Source: Fidelibacterota bacterium
GTDB lineage: Bacteria; Pseudomonadota; Alphaproteobacteria; Rhodospirillales; Rhodospirillaceae
DNA: 64,000 bases
Assembly (NCBI GenBank): GCA_947475895.1
Contig: CANJMF010000009.1
Span: forward strand, 53,443-117,442
Direction: 5' to 3'
A model generated the notes under the pieces. That model was not told the origin of the DNA, searched no databases, and saw nothing but the letters and a program-made list of their open reading frames with translations. The position numbers were made by a program, and so were the translations under genes. Of the stretch, positions 25,708-35,182 are shown piece after piece. Numbering within the stretch: position 1 is the first letter of the stretch; every line of letters begins with the position of its first letter.

Positions 25708-26667
25708 ATGGATCGCCACCCCATGCCACAAGCGCCTTTGAAGATCTTATTGGCCTCGCCGCGCGGTTTTTGCGCAGGGGTCGAGCGCGCCATTTTGGTG
25801 GTGGAGCGGGCGCTGGAGAAATATGGCGCGCCGGTCTACGTGCGCCACGAGATCGTCCACAACACCTATGTCGTCGAGACGCTGTCACAAATGGGTGCGG
25901 TGTTTGTGGAAGAACTGGACGAAGTGCCGGCTGGCCGCCCAGTCGTGTTTTCGGCGCACGGCGTACCTAAGTCGGTACCGGCGGCGGCGGAAGCGCGCGA
26001 GTTACTTTATGTGGATGCCACCTGCCCGCTGGTGAGCAAGGTGCATGTGGAAGCCGAGCGTCACTATAAGATGGGTCGCAAGATCATTCTCATTGGCCAT
26101 GCCAATCATCCCGAAGTCATCGGGACCATGGGGCAATTGCCGCCCGGCGCCATGGTGTTGGTGCAATCGGTCTCCGACGTTGAAAGCCTCGCGGTCGAAG
26201 ACGCCGATAACCTGGCATATGTAACGCAGACCACGTTGTCGGTGGACGACACCATCGAGATCGTGAATGCGCTGCGCCGCAAGTTCCCGAACCTGGCGAT
26301 CCCGCGCAAGGAAGACATCTGTTACGCAACCACCAACCGCCAAGCGGCGGTGAAGGCGATCGCGGCGCGCTGCGACACCATTATCGTGGTGGGCTCGCCG
26401 AGTTCGTCCAACTCCAACCGCCTCGTGGAAGTGGCGCAGAAATGCGGCTGCCCGACGGCGGTGCTGGTGGAAGACGGAAGCAAAATCGACTGGAGCAAGA
26501 TAAGCCCGGGCAGCACCGTAGGCGTGACCGCAGGCGCCTCGGCTCCGGAAGTTTTGGTGGCGGGCGTCATCGCCGCCGCGCGGGCGCGGTTCGACGTGAC
26601 CTTGGAAGAAGTTCCGGTGACCACCGAGACCGTAAAGTTCAGCTTGCCCCGTCTGCTGAACGATTAA
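25708..26667 (+). CDS. ispH: 4-hydroxy-3-methylbut-2-enyl diphosphate reductase
   Basis: IspH catalyses the last step of the MEP isoprenoid pathway with a 4Fe-4S cluster. The 319-residue protein has the three cluster cysteines in [28 protein letters not shown] and [13 protein letters not shown], plus the catalytic region [43 protein letters not shown] and [10 protein letters not shown]. The start is uncertain: GTG 25684, ATG 25708 and ATG 25723 are all in frame; the conserved domain starts at [13 protein letters not shown]. It is followed 4 bases later by thrB and then rnhA, the common alphaproteobacterial order. Confidence 0.97.
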   Translation: MDRHPMPQAPLKILLASPRGFCAGVERAILVVERALEKYGAPVYVRHEIVHNTYVVETLSQMGAVFVEELDEVPAGRPVVFSAHGVPKSVPAAAEARELLYVDATCPLVSKVHVEAERHYKMGRKIILIGHANHPEVIGTMGQLPPGAMVLVQSVSDVESLAVEDADNLAYVTQTTLSVDDTIEIVNALRRKFPNLAIPRKEDICYATTNRQAAVKAIAARCDTIIVVGSPSSSNSNRLVEVAQKCGCPTAVLVEDGSKIDWSKISPGSTVGVTAGASAPEVLVAGVIAAARARFDVTLEEVPVTTETVKFSLPRLLND

Positions 26668-26671
26668 TCGC

Positions 26672-27637
26672 ATGGCGGTTTACACCGAAGTTTCCGACGA
26701 CGAGCTGAGCGCGTTCATGGCCGGTTATGACATCGGCGACGTTGTCAGCTTGAAAGGCATTGCCGAGGGCGTCGAAAATTCCAACTATCTGATGCAGACG
26801 ACCAGGGGCCCGTACATCCTGACGCTGTACGAGCGCCGCACGAAAGTGGAAGACCTGCCCTTCTTCCTGGGCCTCATGGAGCACTTGGCCAAAAGCGGCG
26901 TACAATGCCCGGTGCCGGTGAAAGACAAACGCGGGCAGGCGCTGCAAACCCTGAGCGGGAAGCCGGCGGTGATCATCAGCTTTTTGCAAGGTATGTGGCC
27001 ACGCAAGGTGGCCGCCGCCCATTGTGCTGAATTGGGCGCGGCGCTCGCGACCTTGCATCAAGCGGGGCTTAGCTTTGGCATGAAACGCGCCAACAATTTG
27101 TCGCTCGACGGCTGGCGTGATCTTTACGCGCGCACGGGTGCCGCGGCCGATGATGTGGAAGCGGGCCTGCAGAATTTGATCGGCGCGGAATTGGAGGCCT
27201 TAGGCAAGGCGTGGCCGAAAGACGGACTTCCCGCGGGCGTCATTCACGCCGACCTGTTTCCAGACAACGTTTTTTTCCTCGACGGCAAGTGCTCGGGGCT
27301 CATCGATTTCTATTTCGCCTGCACCGATTTCCTGGCCTACGACATCGCCGTGTGCCTGAACGCGTGGTGTTTCGAATCCGACGGATCGTTCAACATCACA
27401 AAGGCGAGCCGCTTGCTGTCGAGTTATGAGTCCGTGCGCCCCCTCACCGCGCTGGAGAAAGAAAAGCTGCCGCTGTTCTGTCGCGGCAGCGCCCTGCGCT
27501 TCTTGCTGACTCGGCTGTTCGATTGGGTGAACACGCCGGCGGGCGCCATGGTGAAGCGCAAAGACCCGCGCGAGTATTTGCAAAAGCTGAACTTCCATCG
27601 CCGCGTCGACAGCATCGCTGCCTACGGCCTCACGTGA
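26672..27637 (+). CDS. thrB: homoserine kinase
   Basis: A 321-residue homoserine kinase of the aminoglycoside-phosphotransferase-like type (ThrB2), which makes O-phosphohomoserine for threonine synthesis. Text seen: [36 protein letters not shown] at the N-terminus, the catalytic loop [30 protein letters not shown] (HxDxxxxN and the metal-binding D), and the [12 protein letters not shown] end of the domain. It starts 4 bases after ispH, and its stop overlaps rnhA by 4 bases. The product is used by ThrC, encoded at 30163-31554 on the other strand. Confidence 0.96.
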   Translation: MAVYTEVSDDELSAFMAGYDIGDVVSLKGIAEGVENSNYLMQTTRGPYILTLYERRTKVEDLPFFLGLMEHLAKSGVQCPVPVKDKRGQALQTLSGKPAVIISFLQGMWPRKVAAAHCAELGAALATLHQAGLSFGMKRANNLSLDGWRDLYARTGAAADDVEAGLQNLIGAELEALGKAWPKDGLPAGVIHADLFPDNVFFLDGKCSGLIDFYFACTDFLAYDIAVCLNAWCFESDGSFNITKASRLLSSYESVRPLTALEKEKLPLFCRGSALRFLLTRLFDWVNTPAGAMVKRKDPREYLQKLNFHRRVDSIAAYGLT

Positions 27638-28089
27638 GCGACGAGACGGTTGAACTCTTCGCCGACGGCGCATGCCTCGGTAATCCTGGGCCCGGCGGTT
27701 GGGGCGCGCTGCTGCGCTTTCGCGGCACGGAAAAGGAATTCAGCGGCGGCGAAGCGCAGACCACCAACAACCGCATGGAATTGATGGCCGTGATCGAGGG
27801 TTTGAAAGTGCTGACGCGCGCGTCCCGCGTGGTGGTGACAACCGATAGCCAGTACGTGCAAAAAGGGATGAGCGAGTGGATTCACAGCTGGAAAAAACGG
27901 GGTTGGCGCACGGCTGACAAGCAACCCGTGAAAAATGTCGATCTGTGGCAAAAATTAGACGAGGCCTGCAGTGGCCACGACATCACCTGGAAATGGGTTA
28001 AAGGCCATTCCGGTCACATAGAAAACGAGCGCGTCGATGTTCTCGCGCGCACCGAAGCCGAGAAATTTCGCGGCGGGTCCGCGTCTTAG
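27634..28089 (+). CDS. rnhA: ribonuclease HI
   Basis: A 151-residue RNase HI that degrades the RNA strand of RNA-DNA hybrids. The four catalytic carboxylates are present: Asp in [15 protein letters not shown], Glu in [13 protein letters not shown], Asp in [13 protein letters not shown] and Asp in [13 protein letters not shown], with the flap His in VKGHSGH. I choose GTG at 27634, which overlaps the thrB stop (GTGA); the longer frame to 27523 lies inside thrB and encodes shadow sequence. Confidence 0.96.
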   Translation: MSDETVELFADGACLGNPGPGGWGALLRFRGTEKEFSGGEAQTTNNRMELMAVIEGLKVLTRASRVVVTTDSQYVQKGMSEWIHSWKKRGWRTADKQPVKNVDLWQKLDEACSGHDITWKWVKGHSGHIENERVDVLARTEAEKFRGGSAS

Positions 28090-28211
28090 TCGCGCAATAT
28101 CGCGCGGTTGTTACCCTGCCCCGGCAACGGAGCCGAAACGAAATAAGGTATTATTTTGTCAAGTCTTGCGCGGATGGACCCCTTCGTCGCATCCTAGCGT
28201 TAAGGCGTATT

Positions 28212-28796
28212 ATGAACATTACACACGACACAACAGACACCGGGTTTCTCACAGGCCAGTTCCTGGTCGCCATGCCGGGAATGGCTGATCCCCGCTTTCA
28301 CCGCGCCGTGATTTACATGTGCGCCCACACCTCCGAGAACGCCATGGGGTTGATCGTCAACAAGCCCATGCAGGATTTACGGTTCACCGACATTCTAGAG
28401 AACCTCAATATTCATCCGCGTTCGAACAACTGCCAAGCGATCCACGTGCATCGTGGCGGGCCGGTCGAACGCCAGCGCGGGTTCGTGTTGCATTCGGCCG
28501 ACTACCAACGTGAAGGCACGCTGATGCTGAATGAGCGCATCGCCTTAAGCGCCACCACCGAAATTCTGAAGTCCATTGCCGAAGGCGACGGCCCCCATCG
28601 TAACTTGATGGCGCTGGGTTATTCGGGCTGGGGCGCGGGTCAGTTGGATGAAGAAATTAAGCGCAACGCGTGGATGATCGTTCCGGCCGACCCTGAGTTG
28701 CTGTTCGATGGCGACTTCGGCTGCAAATGGGAGCACGCGTTGGCGAAACTCGGCATCGCGCCACATATGCTCTCGACGCAATGCGGCCACGCCTAA
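28212..28796 (+). CDS. YqgE/AlgH family protein (UPF0301)
   Basis: A 194-residue protein of the YqgE/AlgH family: LTGQFLVAMPGMADPRFHRAVIYMCAHTSENAMGLIVNKPM at the N-terminus, the beta-rich IHVHRGGPVERQRGFVLHS, LSATTEILKSIAEG, LGYSGWGAGQLDEEIKRNAWMIVPADPELLF, all family hallmarks. Members are conserved widely but function is unknown; in Pseudomonas AlgH influences alginate production. ATG 28212 has AAGGCG nearby. It is monocistronic, 122 bases after rnhA, and ends at a bidirectional terminator. Confidence 0.93.
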   Translation: MNITHDTTDTGFLTGQFLVAMPGMADPRFHRAVIYMCAHTSENAMGLIVNKPMQDLRFTDILENLNIHPRSNNCQAIHVHRGGPVERQRGFVLHSADYQREGTLMLNERIALSATTEILKSIAEGDGPHRNLMALGYSGWGAGQLDEEIKRNAWMIVPADPELLFDGDFGCKWEHALAKLGIAPHMLSTQCGHA

Positions 28797-28816
28797 AGCG
28801 GCACGCACGCTCATAG

Positions 28817-28858
28817 AAAAATCCCCGGACGCCCATCAGCGCCGGGGATTTTGTTTTA
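28817..28858. terminator. bidirectional terminator between YqgE and M16 genes
   Basis: AAAATCCCCGG (28817-28827) with CCGGGGATTTT (28842-28852), loop of 14 bases, then GTTTT to the right and a run of A (T on the opposite strand) to the left. Confidence 0.85.
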
Positions 28859-28865
28859 TGGCCGC

Positions 28866-30134
28866 TTATTGAAGCCGTGCGCGAAGGATATCGAAGGCTT
28901 CGAGGGTTTGAAGCTCGCCTAGGGCCGCCAACGTCGGCGCGCTGGCGAAAACGCGGTTGGCGACGGAGATAAGGCCCTGACCGTCGACCGCCTCGACACG
29001 CTCAATAACTTCACGCGTGGTCAAGGGACGTCCATGGATCATCATTTGTCGCGCGCGCTGTGTGCAGCGGCTAGAAGGACTTTCCATCGACATCAAGAGC
29101 CCGGCTTTGATCTGCGCGCGGCCGCGTTTGATTTCGTCGTCGGCGAAGCCATCGACGGCTTTACGCACCTCGTCGCACAGGACAGGAATCAATTTCGGCA
29201 GATCCTCGCGGCCCGTGCCCACGTAAATCGAAAACAAGCCTGAGTCCGAGAACGACTGGGCATTGGAGCCGACCGAATACGCGAGGCCGCGCTTCTCGCG
29301 GATTTCTTGGAAGAGACGCGACGACATGCCCTCGCCCAGTACGGTCGAAAGGGTACCCAAATTATAATAGTCGTCATCGCCGTATGGGATGCCGCCGAAG
29401 CCGAGCACGAGATGCACTTGCTCCAGGTCGCGGTGCTCGCGGAAATTACCGCCGTTGTAGTGGCTGGGCAGTTCCGACACTTTTGCCTTAGCCGGCAGGA
29501 TCGCGAACGCCTTTTCGATCAAGCGGACAAATGTGTCGTGATCGACGTTACCGGCCGCGGAAACAACCATGGTATCGGCAGCGTAATTGTCGGCCATGTA
29601 GGTGCGTAGGCGCTCGGACGTGATCGAGCGCACAATTTTCTCGCTGCCCAAGACAGGCCAACCCATGGGCTGATCGGGAAAGGCTGTGGCTTGGAAATGA
29701 TCGAAGATGATGTCGTCGGGCGTATCGTCGGCTTGATAAATTTCCTGCACGACGACGTGCTGTTCGCGCGCGAGTTCCTCGGGATCCATAGTCGAATTGA
29801 GGAGGATGTCCGACAAGATGTCGACAGCGAGCCCCGTGTCTTCCTTTAGGACCTTGGCGAAATAGGCGGTGTGGTCGCGGCCGGTATAGGCGTTGAGCTG
29901 GCCGCCCACATTGTCCATCTCTTCGGCGATCTGCTGGGCCGTACGGCTGGTGGTGCCCTTGAAGGCCATGTGCTCGAGAAGATGCGAGATGCCGTTGACC
30001 TCGGCTGTCTCGTGGCGTGTACCGGCGGCGACCCAAACACCCACCGCCGTGCTTTCCACCGACGACATGGGGTCGGTGACCACACGCAAGCCGTTGGAAA
30101 GCGTAGAGACTTGGACGGCCGTTGGGATAGCCAT
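28866..30134 (-). CDS. M16 family zinc peptidase (processing peptidase-like)
   Basis: A 422-residue protein with the inverted zinc motif HLLEHMAFKGT (HxxEH) at residues 47-57 and the distal glutamate at about residue 127 (EELAREQHVVVQEI). The C-terminal R-x-Y motif region reads REIREKRGLAYSVGSNAQSFSDSG. Residues 1-40 show no signal peptide, so it may be cytoplasmic. Alphaproteobacterial homologues are the ancestral type of the mitochondrial processing peptidase. It starts 28 bases downstream (leftward) of thrC in the same direction. Confidence 0.94.
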   Translation of the reverse strand: MAIPTAVQVSTLSNGLRVVTDPMSSVESTAVGVWVAAGTRHETAEVNGISHLLEHMAFKGTTSRTAQQIAEEMDNVGGQLNAYTGRDHTAYFAKVLKEDTGLAVDILSDILLNSTMDPEELAREQHVVVQEIYQADDTPDDIIFDHFQATAFPDQPMGWPVLGSEKIVRSITSERLRTYMADNYAADTMVVSAAGNVDHDTFVRLIEKAFAILPAKAKVSELPSHYNGGNFREHRDLEQVHLVLGFGGIPYGDDDYYNLGTLSTVLGEGMSSRLFQEIREKRGLAYSVGSNAQSFSDSGLFSIYVGTGREDLPKLIPVLCDEVRKAVDGFADDEIKRGRAQIKAGLLMSMESPSSRCTQRARQMMIHGRPLTTREVIERVEAVDGQGLISVANRVFASAPTLAALGELQTLEAFDILRARLQ

Positions 30135-30162
30135 GGGAACCCCTGGGAATGTAGCGCTGGGC

Positions 30163-31554
30163 CTAGTTTATAGCGCTTCGAATGAAGCGTCTCAGCTGGT
30201 CTAGGTCGGCATCCAGCGTTGTAAAGCGCTCGGGGCGGTTGAAAAGGTCCGCCAGCGCCCGTGGCAATTCGGGCTTTATGTGTGTGGCCGCGAAAACGGC
30301 GTCCGGGAATTTGGCCGGATGAGCCGTGGCTAAGGCGATCCGCGGACTGGCGGGGTTCGCCTTGGCCGTCCGGGCGGCATGGACACCCACGGCCGTGTGG
30401 GGATCGAGCATCTCGCCGGTGGCGGCGAACACTTCGGCCATGACGCGCTTGGTGCCGGCGTCGTCCAGGCGATAGCCGGAAAAGCGCGCGCACATGGCCT
30501 GATAGGCCGCGGCCGGAACGGTGTAGCTGCCGCTTTGCTTGAGTTGCGCCATGAGGCGCTCGACCGCGGCCGCGTCGCGGTCCAGATATTCAAACAACAG
30601 CCGTTCGAAGTTCGACGAGATTTGAATATCCATCGACGGGCTGAGCGACGGCTCGACGCCAGCCGTGGTCATAGCGCCGGTTTCGAAGAAGCGCGTCAGA
30701 ATGTCGTTGCGGTTAGAACCGATAATAAAGCGATCAATGGGAAGTCCCATTTTGCCCGCGACAAAACCCGCGAACACATTGCCGAAATTGCCCGTAGGCA
30801 CGGAGAACGTCACAGCGCGGTGCGGCGCGCCGAGGTGCACGCCAGCCCAGAAATAATAGACAACTTGGGCCATGATGCGCGCCCAGTTGATTGAATTTAC
30901 CGCCGACAGATTGATCTCGGCGCGGAAAGCAGCATCGGCGAAAAGCTCCTTCACCAAATTCTGGCAATCGTCGAAGGTGCCTTTGATCGCGATGTTATGA
31001 ACGTTCTTTTCCGAAACCGTGGTCATCTGCCGGCGCTGAACTTCGGATGTGCGCCCGGCCGGATGCAAAATGAAGATGTCGATGGCCGCACGGCCTTTGA
31101 TCGCTTCGATCGCGGCCGATCCGGTGTCGCCCGACGTTGCGCCGACAATGGTCAGTCGTTGCTGACGCACGGCTAGCACGCGGTCGAACATCAGGCCGAC
31201 GCATTGCAGGGCAAAATCCTTGAAGGCCAAAGTCGGACCGTGGAACAGCTCGAGCAGCCATTCGTTGGCCGCCAGTTGTTTCAAGGGCGCGATAGCCGTG
31301 TGCGTGAAGCCGGCATAGGCCTCGCGGGCGAGGCCTTCTAGCTGACCCTCCAGAACCGAGCCCTTCACGAAGGGGGCCATGACCCGGGCGGCCAGGGCAG
31401 GGTAGTCCAGGCCGGCCATGGCAGCGATTTCAGCCGGGGTGAAGCTGGGCCACGTCTCGGGCACATAAAGCCCGCCGTCGGGCGCCAAACCGGCCAGAAG
31501 GACGTCGTCGAAGGCCAGGGCGGGAGCCCGGCCACGGGTGCTGATGTAACGCAA
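30163..31554 (-). CDS. thrC: threonine synthase
   Basis: Converts O-phosphohomoserine to threonine with pyridoxal phosphate. The 463-residue protein has N-terminal MRYISTRGRAPALAFDDVLLAGLAPDGGLYVPE, the PLP lysine in PTLAFKDFALQCVG, GATSGDTGSAAIEAIKG, and FNSINWARIMAQVVYYFWA-like text (SAVNSINWARIMAQVVYYFW). Length is typical for the fungal/proteobacterial type. Ribosome binding site is not strong. The kinase that makes its substrate is encoded at 26672-27637 on the other strand. Confidence 0.96.
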   Translation of the reverse strand: MRYISTRGRAPALAFDDVLLAGLAPDGGLYVPETWPSFTPAEIAAMAGLDYPALAARVMAPFVKGSVLEGQLEGLAREAYAGFTHTAIAPLKQLAANEWLLELFHGPTLAFKDFALQCVGLMFDRVLAVRQQRLTIVGATSGDTGSAAIEAIKGRAAIDIFILHPAGRTSEVQRRQMTTVSEKNVHNIAIKGTFDDCQNLVKELFADAAFRAEINLSAVNSINWARIMAQVVYYFWAGVHLGAPHRAVTFSVPTGNFGNVFAGFVAGKMGLPIDRFIIGSNRNDILTRFFETGAMTTAGVEPSLSPSMDIQISSNFERLLFEYLDRDAAAVERLMAQLKQSGSYTVPAAAYQAMCARFSGYRLDDAGTKRVMAEVFAATGEMLDPHTAVGVHAARTAKANPASPRIALATAHPAKFPDAVFAATHIKPELPRALADLFNRPERFTTLDADLDQLRRFIRSAIN

Positions 31555-31755
31555 AGCGGATGAACCTAGGCAGCAGAAAGGGGGCGGATACTACGCGCGG
31601 GGCAAAAGCCCGGCAACCACCGGAAACCCTTGAAGAATGGCGGTTTGCGACTCTTTTTTGAAATCAGTGGTTGCCGTGGTCATTCCGCATTGCATCCATG
31701 ACGCGCAGTTTTATTGTCCGGTTCGAGCCGAAGCGACCGTCAGAGATCAAAAACA
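31555..31755. other. intergenic region upstream of the EAL-CBS-GGDEF gene
   Basis: About 200 bases separate the divergent thrC and cyclic-di-GMP genes, so both promoters should lie here. I see no clear hexamer pair or operator; GGGCAAAAGCCC (31601-31612) is a small palindrome. Confidence 0.3.
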
Positions 31756-33561
31756 ATGAACCACGTCGTCGTGTCCGTCCCAACCGCCCCCGTCTCGGAC
31801 CTATCCTCACCCAGCACAGCCGGGATGATGCAGTGGGCCCGGTCGCTCGATATCGCTTTCCAGCCCATCGTCGATATTCATACGGGGCGGGTTTTCGGCT
31901 TTGAGGCTCTGATCCGGAATTTCGAAGCCCTCGGCCTGCCCTCGCCCGGGGCTTTTTTCGACTGCCGCTTCGAGAACGGTCATCTGGCCGCCATGGAAGA
32001 GTTTGTCCTCGCGCAGGCTTTCGCCAAATTCGTGCGCATCGAGGGCCATCGGAATTTGAAGCTGTTCATCAATCTGGACGGCCGAACGGTTGCGGCCGGG
32101 AACGGCCTTGGGGCCGCGCTGGCAGCCATGCGCGACCGCCATAACCTGACGAACGCCAACATCGCGTTGGAAGTGTCCGAACGCTTCGATTTCAGTGCGA
32201 CCGCGACCGGCATTCCATCGTTGTTGAATTTGCGCGCGCAGTTTGGCGGCCTGACACTGGACGATTTCGGGTCGGGTCACGCCAACCTTCAGCTTTTTTA
32301 TCACGTCGAACCGGCGATCCTAAAACTCGACCGCTTCATCATTTCATCCATCGGATCGGACCCGAAAAAAGTCGTGTTCCTGCAGCACATCGTGCGCATG
32401 GCACACCTTTTGGGAAGCCTGGTAGTCGCGGAAGGCGTCGAGACGCCGCAGGAATACTACGTTTGCCGCGAGCTAGGTTGCGATCTGGTGCAAGGCTATG
32501 CGGTGGCGCGCCCCACCACGACGCTCGCCGAACTTGAACTGAGCTATGCCAACATCACCAGCTTGCGTAATCAGGACCGGCGCAAAGTCGAATCCGATAT
32601 CACGCTGATCATGAGCCAGCTCGACACGGTGGAGCCCATCTCCATCGATCAAAATATCGAAGACGTGTTCGAGCGCTTGAAACAAGACCGCGAGCGCAGC
32701 TTTTTCCCCGTGGTCGATCAGGTTGGGTTTCCCGTGGGCCTTATCCATGAGCGCGATCTGAAAGCGATCATCTATTCCATGTATGGCCGTGAGTTGTTGC
32801 GCAACCGCCGCCGCACGGCGACATCGCTGGCGGCTTTCGTAAAGCCCTGCACGGTTGCCAACATCAATGCATCGACCGAGAAAATTCTAGAGATCTTTTC
32901 CTCATTACCTGACTCCGAGGGCGTGATGATTGTGAAGGAAAGCCGCTACGGCGGCTTCCTGCACGCGCGCTCTTTGCTGAAGATCATCAACGATAAGAAT
33001 TTGCAGCTGGCGCGCGATCAGAACCCGTTGACCAAGCTGCCGGGCAACATTCTGATTCAAGACTACCTGGCCGCCGCCGGGACGGATCCGGGTGCTGCGT
33101 ATCATTTCGCTTATTTGGATTTCGATTACTTCAAACCATTCAACGACAAATACGGCTTCCGAACCGGAGATCGCGCCATCCTTATGTGCGCCGATATCCT
33201 TCGCAGCATTTTTGCGAAGGCGGGACGGTTTATCGGCCATGTGGGCGGCGACGATTTCTTTGTGGGCTTTCGCGACGTCGACGGCGAAACCGCAGTGCGC
33301 GAAGTGCATGCGGCGTTGGCCAAATTCAAGAACGATGTGGAAAGCCTTTATGCGCCCGAGGACCGGCGCAACGGCTACATCAAGGGCATCAGCCGCGAAG
33401 GCCAACAGCAGCGCTTCCCGCTGCTGGCGATCAGCGGCGCGGTTTTGCACAAGGGGGTTAAGCGCGATTTACCCGGGATGGACAACGTCAGCGCATTGAT
33501 TGCTCAGGCCAAGAAGGCAGCCAAGCAATCGGAAGAACGCATTATCCGCGTGAGTATTTAG
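31756..33561 (+). CDS. cyclic-di-GMP protein with EAL, CBS and GGDEF domains
   Basis: A 601-residue cytoplasmic protein. Residues about 30-270 are an EAL phosphodiesterase domain with all usual catalytic signatures: FEALIRNF (EAL), LFINLDG, ALEVSER, LTLDDFGSGHANL, ILKLDRFI, AEGVETPQEY and LVQGYAVARP. Residues about 280-410 form a CBS pair (FFPVVDQVGFPVGLIHERDLKAI; GVMIVKESRYGGFLHARSLLKII). Residues about 420-590 are a GGDEF-type domain (DQNPLTKLPGN, FDYFKPFNDKYGFRTGDRAI, VGGDDFFVGF), with GGDDF in place of GGDEF and no inhibitory RxxD upstream. It can be expected to hydrolyse c-di-GMP; the cyclase may be weak or regulatory. ATG 31756 is chosen over 31714. Confidence 0.94.
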   Translation: MNHVVVSVPTAPVSDLSSPSTAGMMQWARSLDIAFQPIVDIHTGRVFGFEALIRNFEALGLPSPGAFFDCRFENGHLAAMEEFVLAQAFAKFVRIEGHRNLKLFINLDGRTVAAGNGLGAALAAMRDRHNLTNANIALEVSERFDFSATATGIPSLLNLRAQFGGLTLDDFGSGHANLQLFYHVEPAILKLDRFIISSIGSDPKKVVFLQHIVRMAHLLGSLVVAEGVETPQEYYVCRELGCDLVQGYAVARPTTTLAELELSYANITSLRNQDRRKVESDITLIMSQLDTVEPISIDQNIEDVFERLKQDRERSFFPVVDQVGFPVGLIHERDLKAIIYSMYGRELLRNRRRTATSLAAFVKPCTVANINASTEKILEIFSSLPDSEGVMIVKESRYGGFLHARSLLKIINDKNLQLARDQNPLTKLPGNILIQDYLAAAGTDPGAAYHFAYLDFDYFKPFNDKYGFRTGDRAILMCADILRSIFAKAGRFIGHVGGDDFFVGFRDVDGETAVREVHAALAKFKNDVESLYAPEDRRNGYIKGISREGQQQRFPLLAISGAVLHKGVKRDLPGMDNVSALIAQAKKAAKQSEERIIRVSI

Positions 33562-34172
33562 CGCGGAGCGGGTGCGGTTTTCGGCAGTGGGCCAAGATCG
33601 GTGACGAAGTCGGCGACAATTTTATCCATGACCTTCGAGAATGCGCCGACGGTTGCATCGATGTCGTTGGAAGATGCCGGTTCTTCGCCGCGATAGGTTT
33701 TGGCGATCAGAACCTGATTGTCGCGCACACGGCGCAAAACGATGTCGATCTCAATGGTGGCTTTGCCCGCACCGCCGGCGAGGACGTGCTCGAGCTGGCG
33801 GATATTGCCGGTGAGTTCGAAGTCGCGGTCGAGGCGCATATCGGGCGCGCCTACAAGCGTGAAGGCTTGAGCCGATCGCAAGCCCGCGAGGAATGCTTGC
33901 TGCACCATGGCAGCCGGTGGTTCCGACCATGAGTGATAGCTGTATTGCTGGAGCGCGCGCGGACCTTCGCGGTAGAGAATGGCGCGTTCGTTCACCACGC
34001 CCTCGGCGCGGAACGGCGGCACTTCGATGGTGCCTTTAATGGGCCCACCGGCAATTGCCGGCACCGAGCCCGGCGTACCTAAGCGGTAAAACATATCGGG
34101 CGGTGCCGGATCTGACGAACAGGCGGCGAGCGTCAGCGCGGCAAGGGCAGCGATGAAATGGCGGCGGTTCAT
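33558..34172 (-). CDS. ABC-type transport auxiliary lipoprotein (PqiC/DUF330 type)
   Basis: A 204-residue lipoprotein: N-terminal MNRRHFIAALAALTLAACSSD has a clean lipobox LAAC (cysteine at residue 18). The mature domain (TIEVPPFRAEGVVNERAILYREGPRALQQYSYHSWSEPPAAMVQQAFLAGL) matches the ABC-type transport auxiliary family that accompanies MCE proteins, including PqiC. It is last of the leftward lipid transport operon and overlaps mlaD-like by 4 bases. It presumably connects the MCE protein to the outer membrane. Confidence 0.9.
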   Translation of the reverse strand: MNRRHFIAALAALTLAACSSDPAPPDMFYRLGTPGSVPAIAGGPIKGTIEVPPFRAEGVVNERAILYREGPRALQQYSYHSWSEPPAAMVQQAFLAGLRSAQAFTLVGAPDMRLDRDFELTGNIRQLEHVLAGGAGKATIEIDIVLRRVRDNQVLIAKTYRGEEPASSNDIDATVGAFSKVMDKIVADFVTDLGPLPKTAPAPR

Positions 34173-35137
34173 TTCTTTTTCTCCTTACCGCCGCGCTCTT
34201 TGGCTTGGTCGGGACGCGACGAGCCGCCGAGGATCAGGCCCGGGTTTTCGCGGATGCTGCGGCTGAACTCGGACATATTGCGCGCGGTCGCGTCGGCGTT
34301 ATGGGCGATGTCGTCGACATATCGGGCGACGGTATCGAGCGTGTAGCGCAGGTTACGCACACTTTCGTCGACGTTGCCGCTGTTGTTCGTGACCACCTTA
34401 TTGATGCTGGCGATTGAATCGTTCAGCAGTTTGCGGGTTTCATCGAGGCCTTGTGTGACCGCTGCGAGATTGGCGGCCGTTTTATCGGCATTGGCCAGCA
34501 CCGCGTCAATGTGACCGCGATTTTCGGCCTTGAGGATATCTTTTTCGACCGTGCCCGAAACGCGTTCGACATTGGCGGAGATTTTTTCGAGGTTTGCCAT
34601 GATCTCGGGCAGATGCTGAACGGTCGCATCGCCCAATTGGCGGATGTAATTGTTGACGTTATCGAGCAGCGGCCGCAGCGAGTTATTGGAAAGATCGCCG
34701 AACTCGGCGCCAATGTCCGCCAATGTGGCGAAGAAGTTGCTGGCCGACGTGCCTTTAATCTCGGCCCCGGGCTTGAGATTGGTGGGGCTTTTGCCCGCGC
34801 GAATATCGATGGCGACGGCCGACAACAAGCCCGAGACGTTAGCGCGCGCCAAGCTGTCTTCCGGAATTTTCCAGCCTTCCTGAACGTCGAGGTCGACCTT
34901 AAAGCGCAGATTCTGACCGTCGCGCATGGGCTCGACCTTGGCGACCTGGCCGATCTGATAGCCTTCGTAGAACACGAGCGTGCCGAACTTCACGCCTCCG
35001 ACGTTGTTGTAGACTGTAAAGTACCGGTCCACGCTGCCGCGACTTCCGGCCAGCATCGAAATGACGATGACGAAAGCCACCAACATTGCTGCGACAAACG
35101 CGCCGACGAATACGTAATTTATTTTGTTGTCTTGCAT
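34169..35137 (-). CDS. mlaD: MlaD family MCE lipid-binding protein
   Basis: A 322-residue protein with one N-terminal membrane helix (YVFVGAFVAAMLVAFVIVISML) and an MCE domain (FTVYNNVGGVKFGTLVFYEGYQIGQVAKVEPMRDGQNLRFKVDLDVQEGWKIPEDSLARANVSGLLSAVAIDIRAG, about residues 40-120). The remaining 200 residues are helical and Asn/Asp rich, with heptad-like text, forming an extended periplasmic segment longer than E. coli MlaD (183 residues). MCE proteins carry phospholipids between membranes. It follows the MlaF-like gene by 45 bases. Confidence 0.93.
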   Translation of the reverse strand: MQDNKINYVFVGAFVAAMLVAFVIVISMLAGSRGSVDRYFTVYNNVGGVKFGTLVFYEGYQIGQVAKVEPMRDGQNLRFKVDLDVQEGWKIPEDSLARANVSGLLSAVAIDIRAGKSPTNLKPGAEIKGTSASNFFATLADIGAEFGDLSNNSLRPLLDNVNNYIRQLGDATVQHLPEIMANLEKISANVERVSGTVEKDILKAENRGHIDAVLANADKTAANLAAVTQGLDETRKLLNDSIASINKVVTNNSGNVDESVRNLRYTLDTVARYVDDIAHNADATARNMSEFSRSIRENPGLILGGSSRPDQAKERGGKEKKK

Positions 35138-35182
35138 GACCCGTGCGTCCCCCGACGCATATTCGTTATCTTAGTCTTTATT

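Noticed and set aside
27523..27633. N-terminal extension of ribonuclease HI
   Set aside because: The extra 37 codons lie inside thrB and are not like RNase HI; a GTG overlapping the thrB stop gives the normal length.
29846..30493. 215-codon frame opposite thrC and the M16 gene
   Set aside because: It spans the junction of two confident genes on the same strand, is in another frame and has a low-complexity arginine/proline composition.
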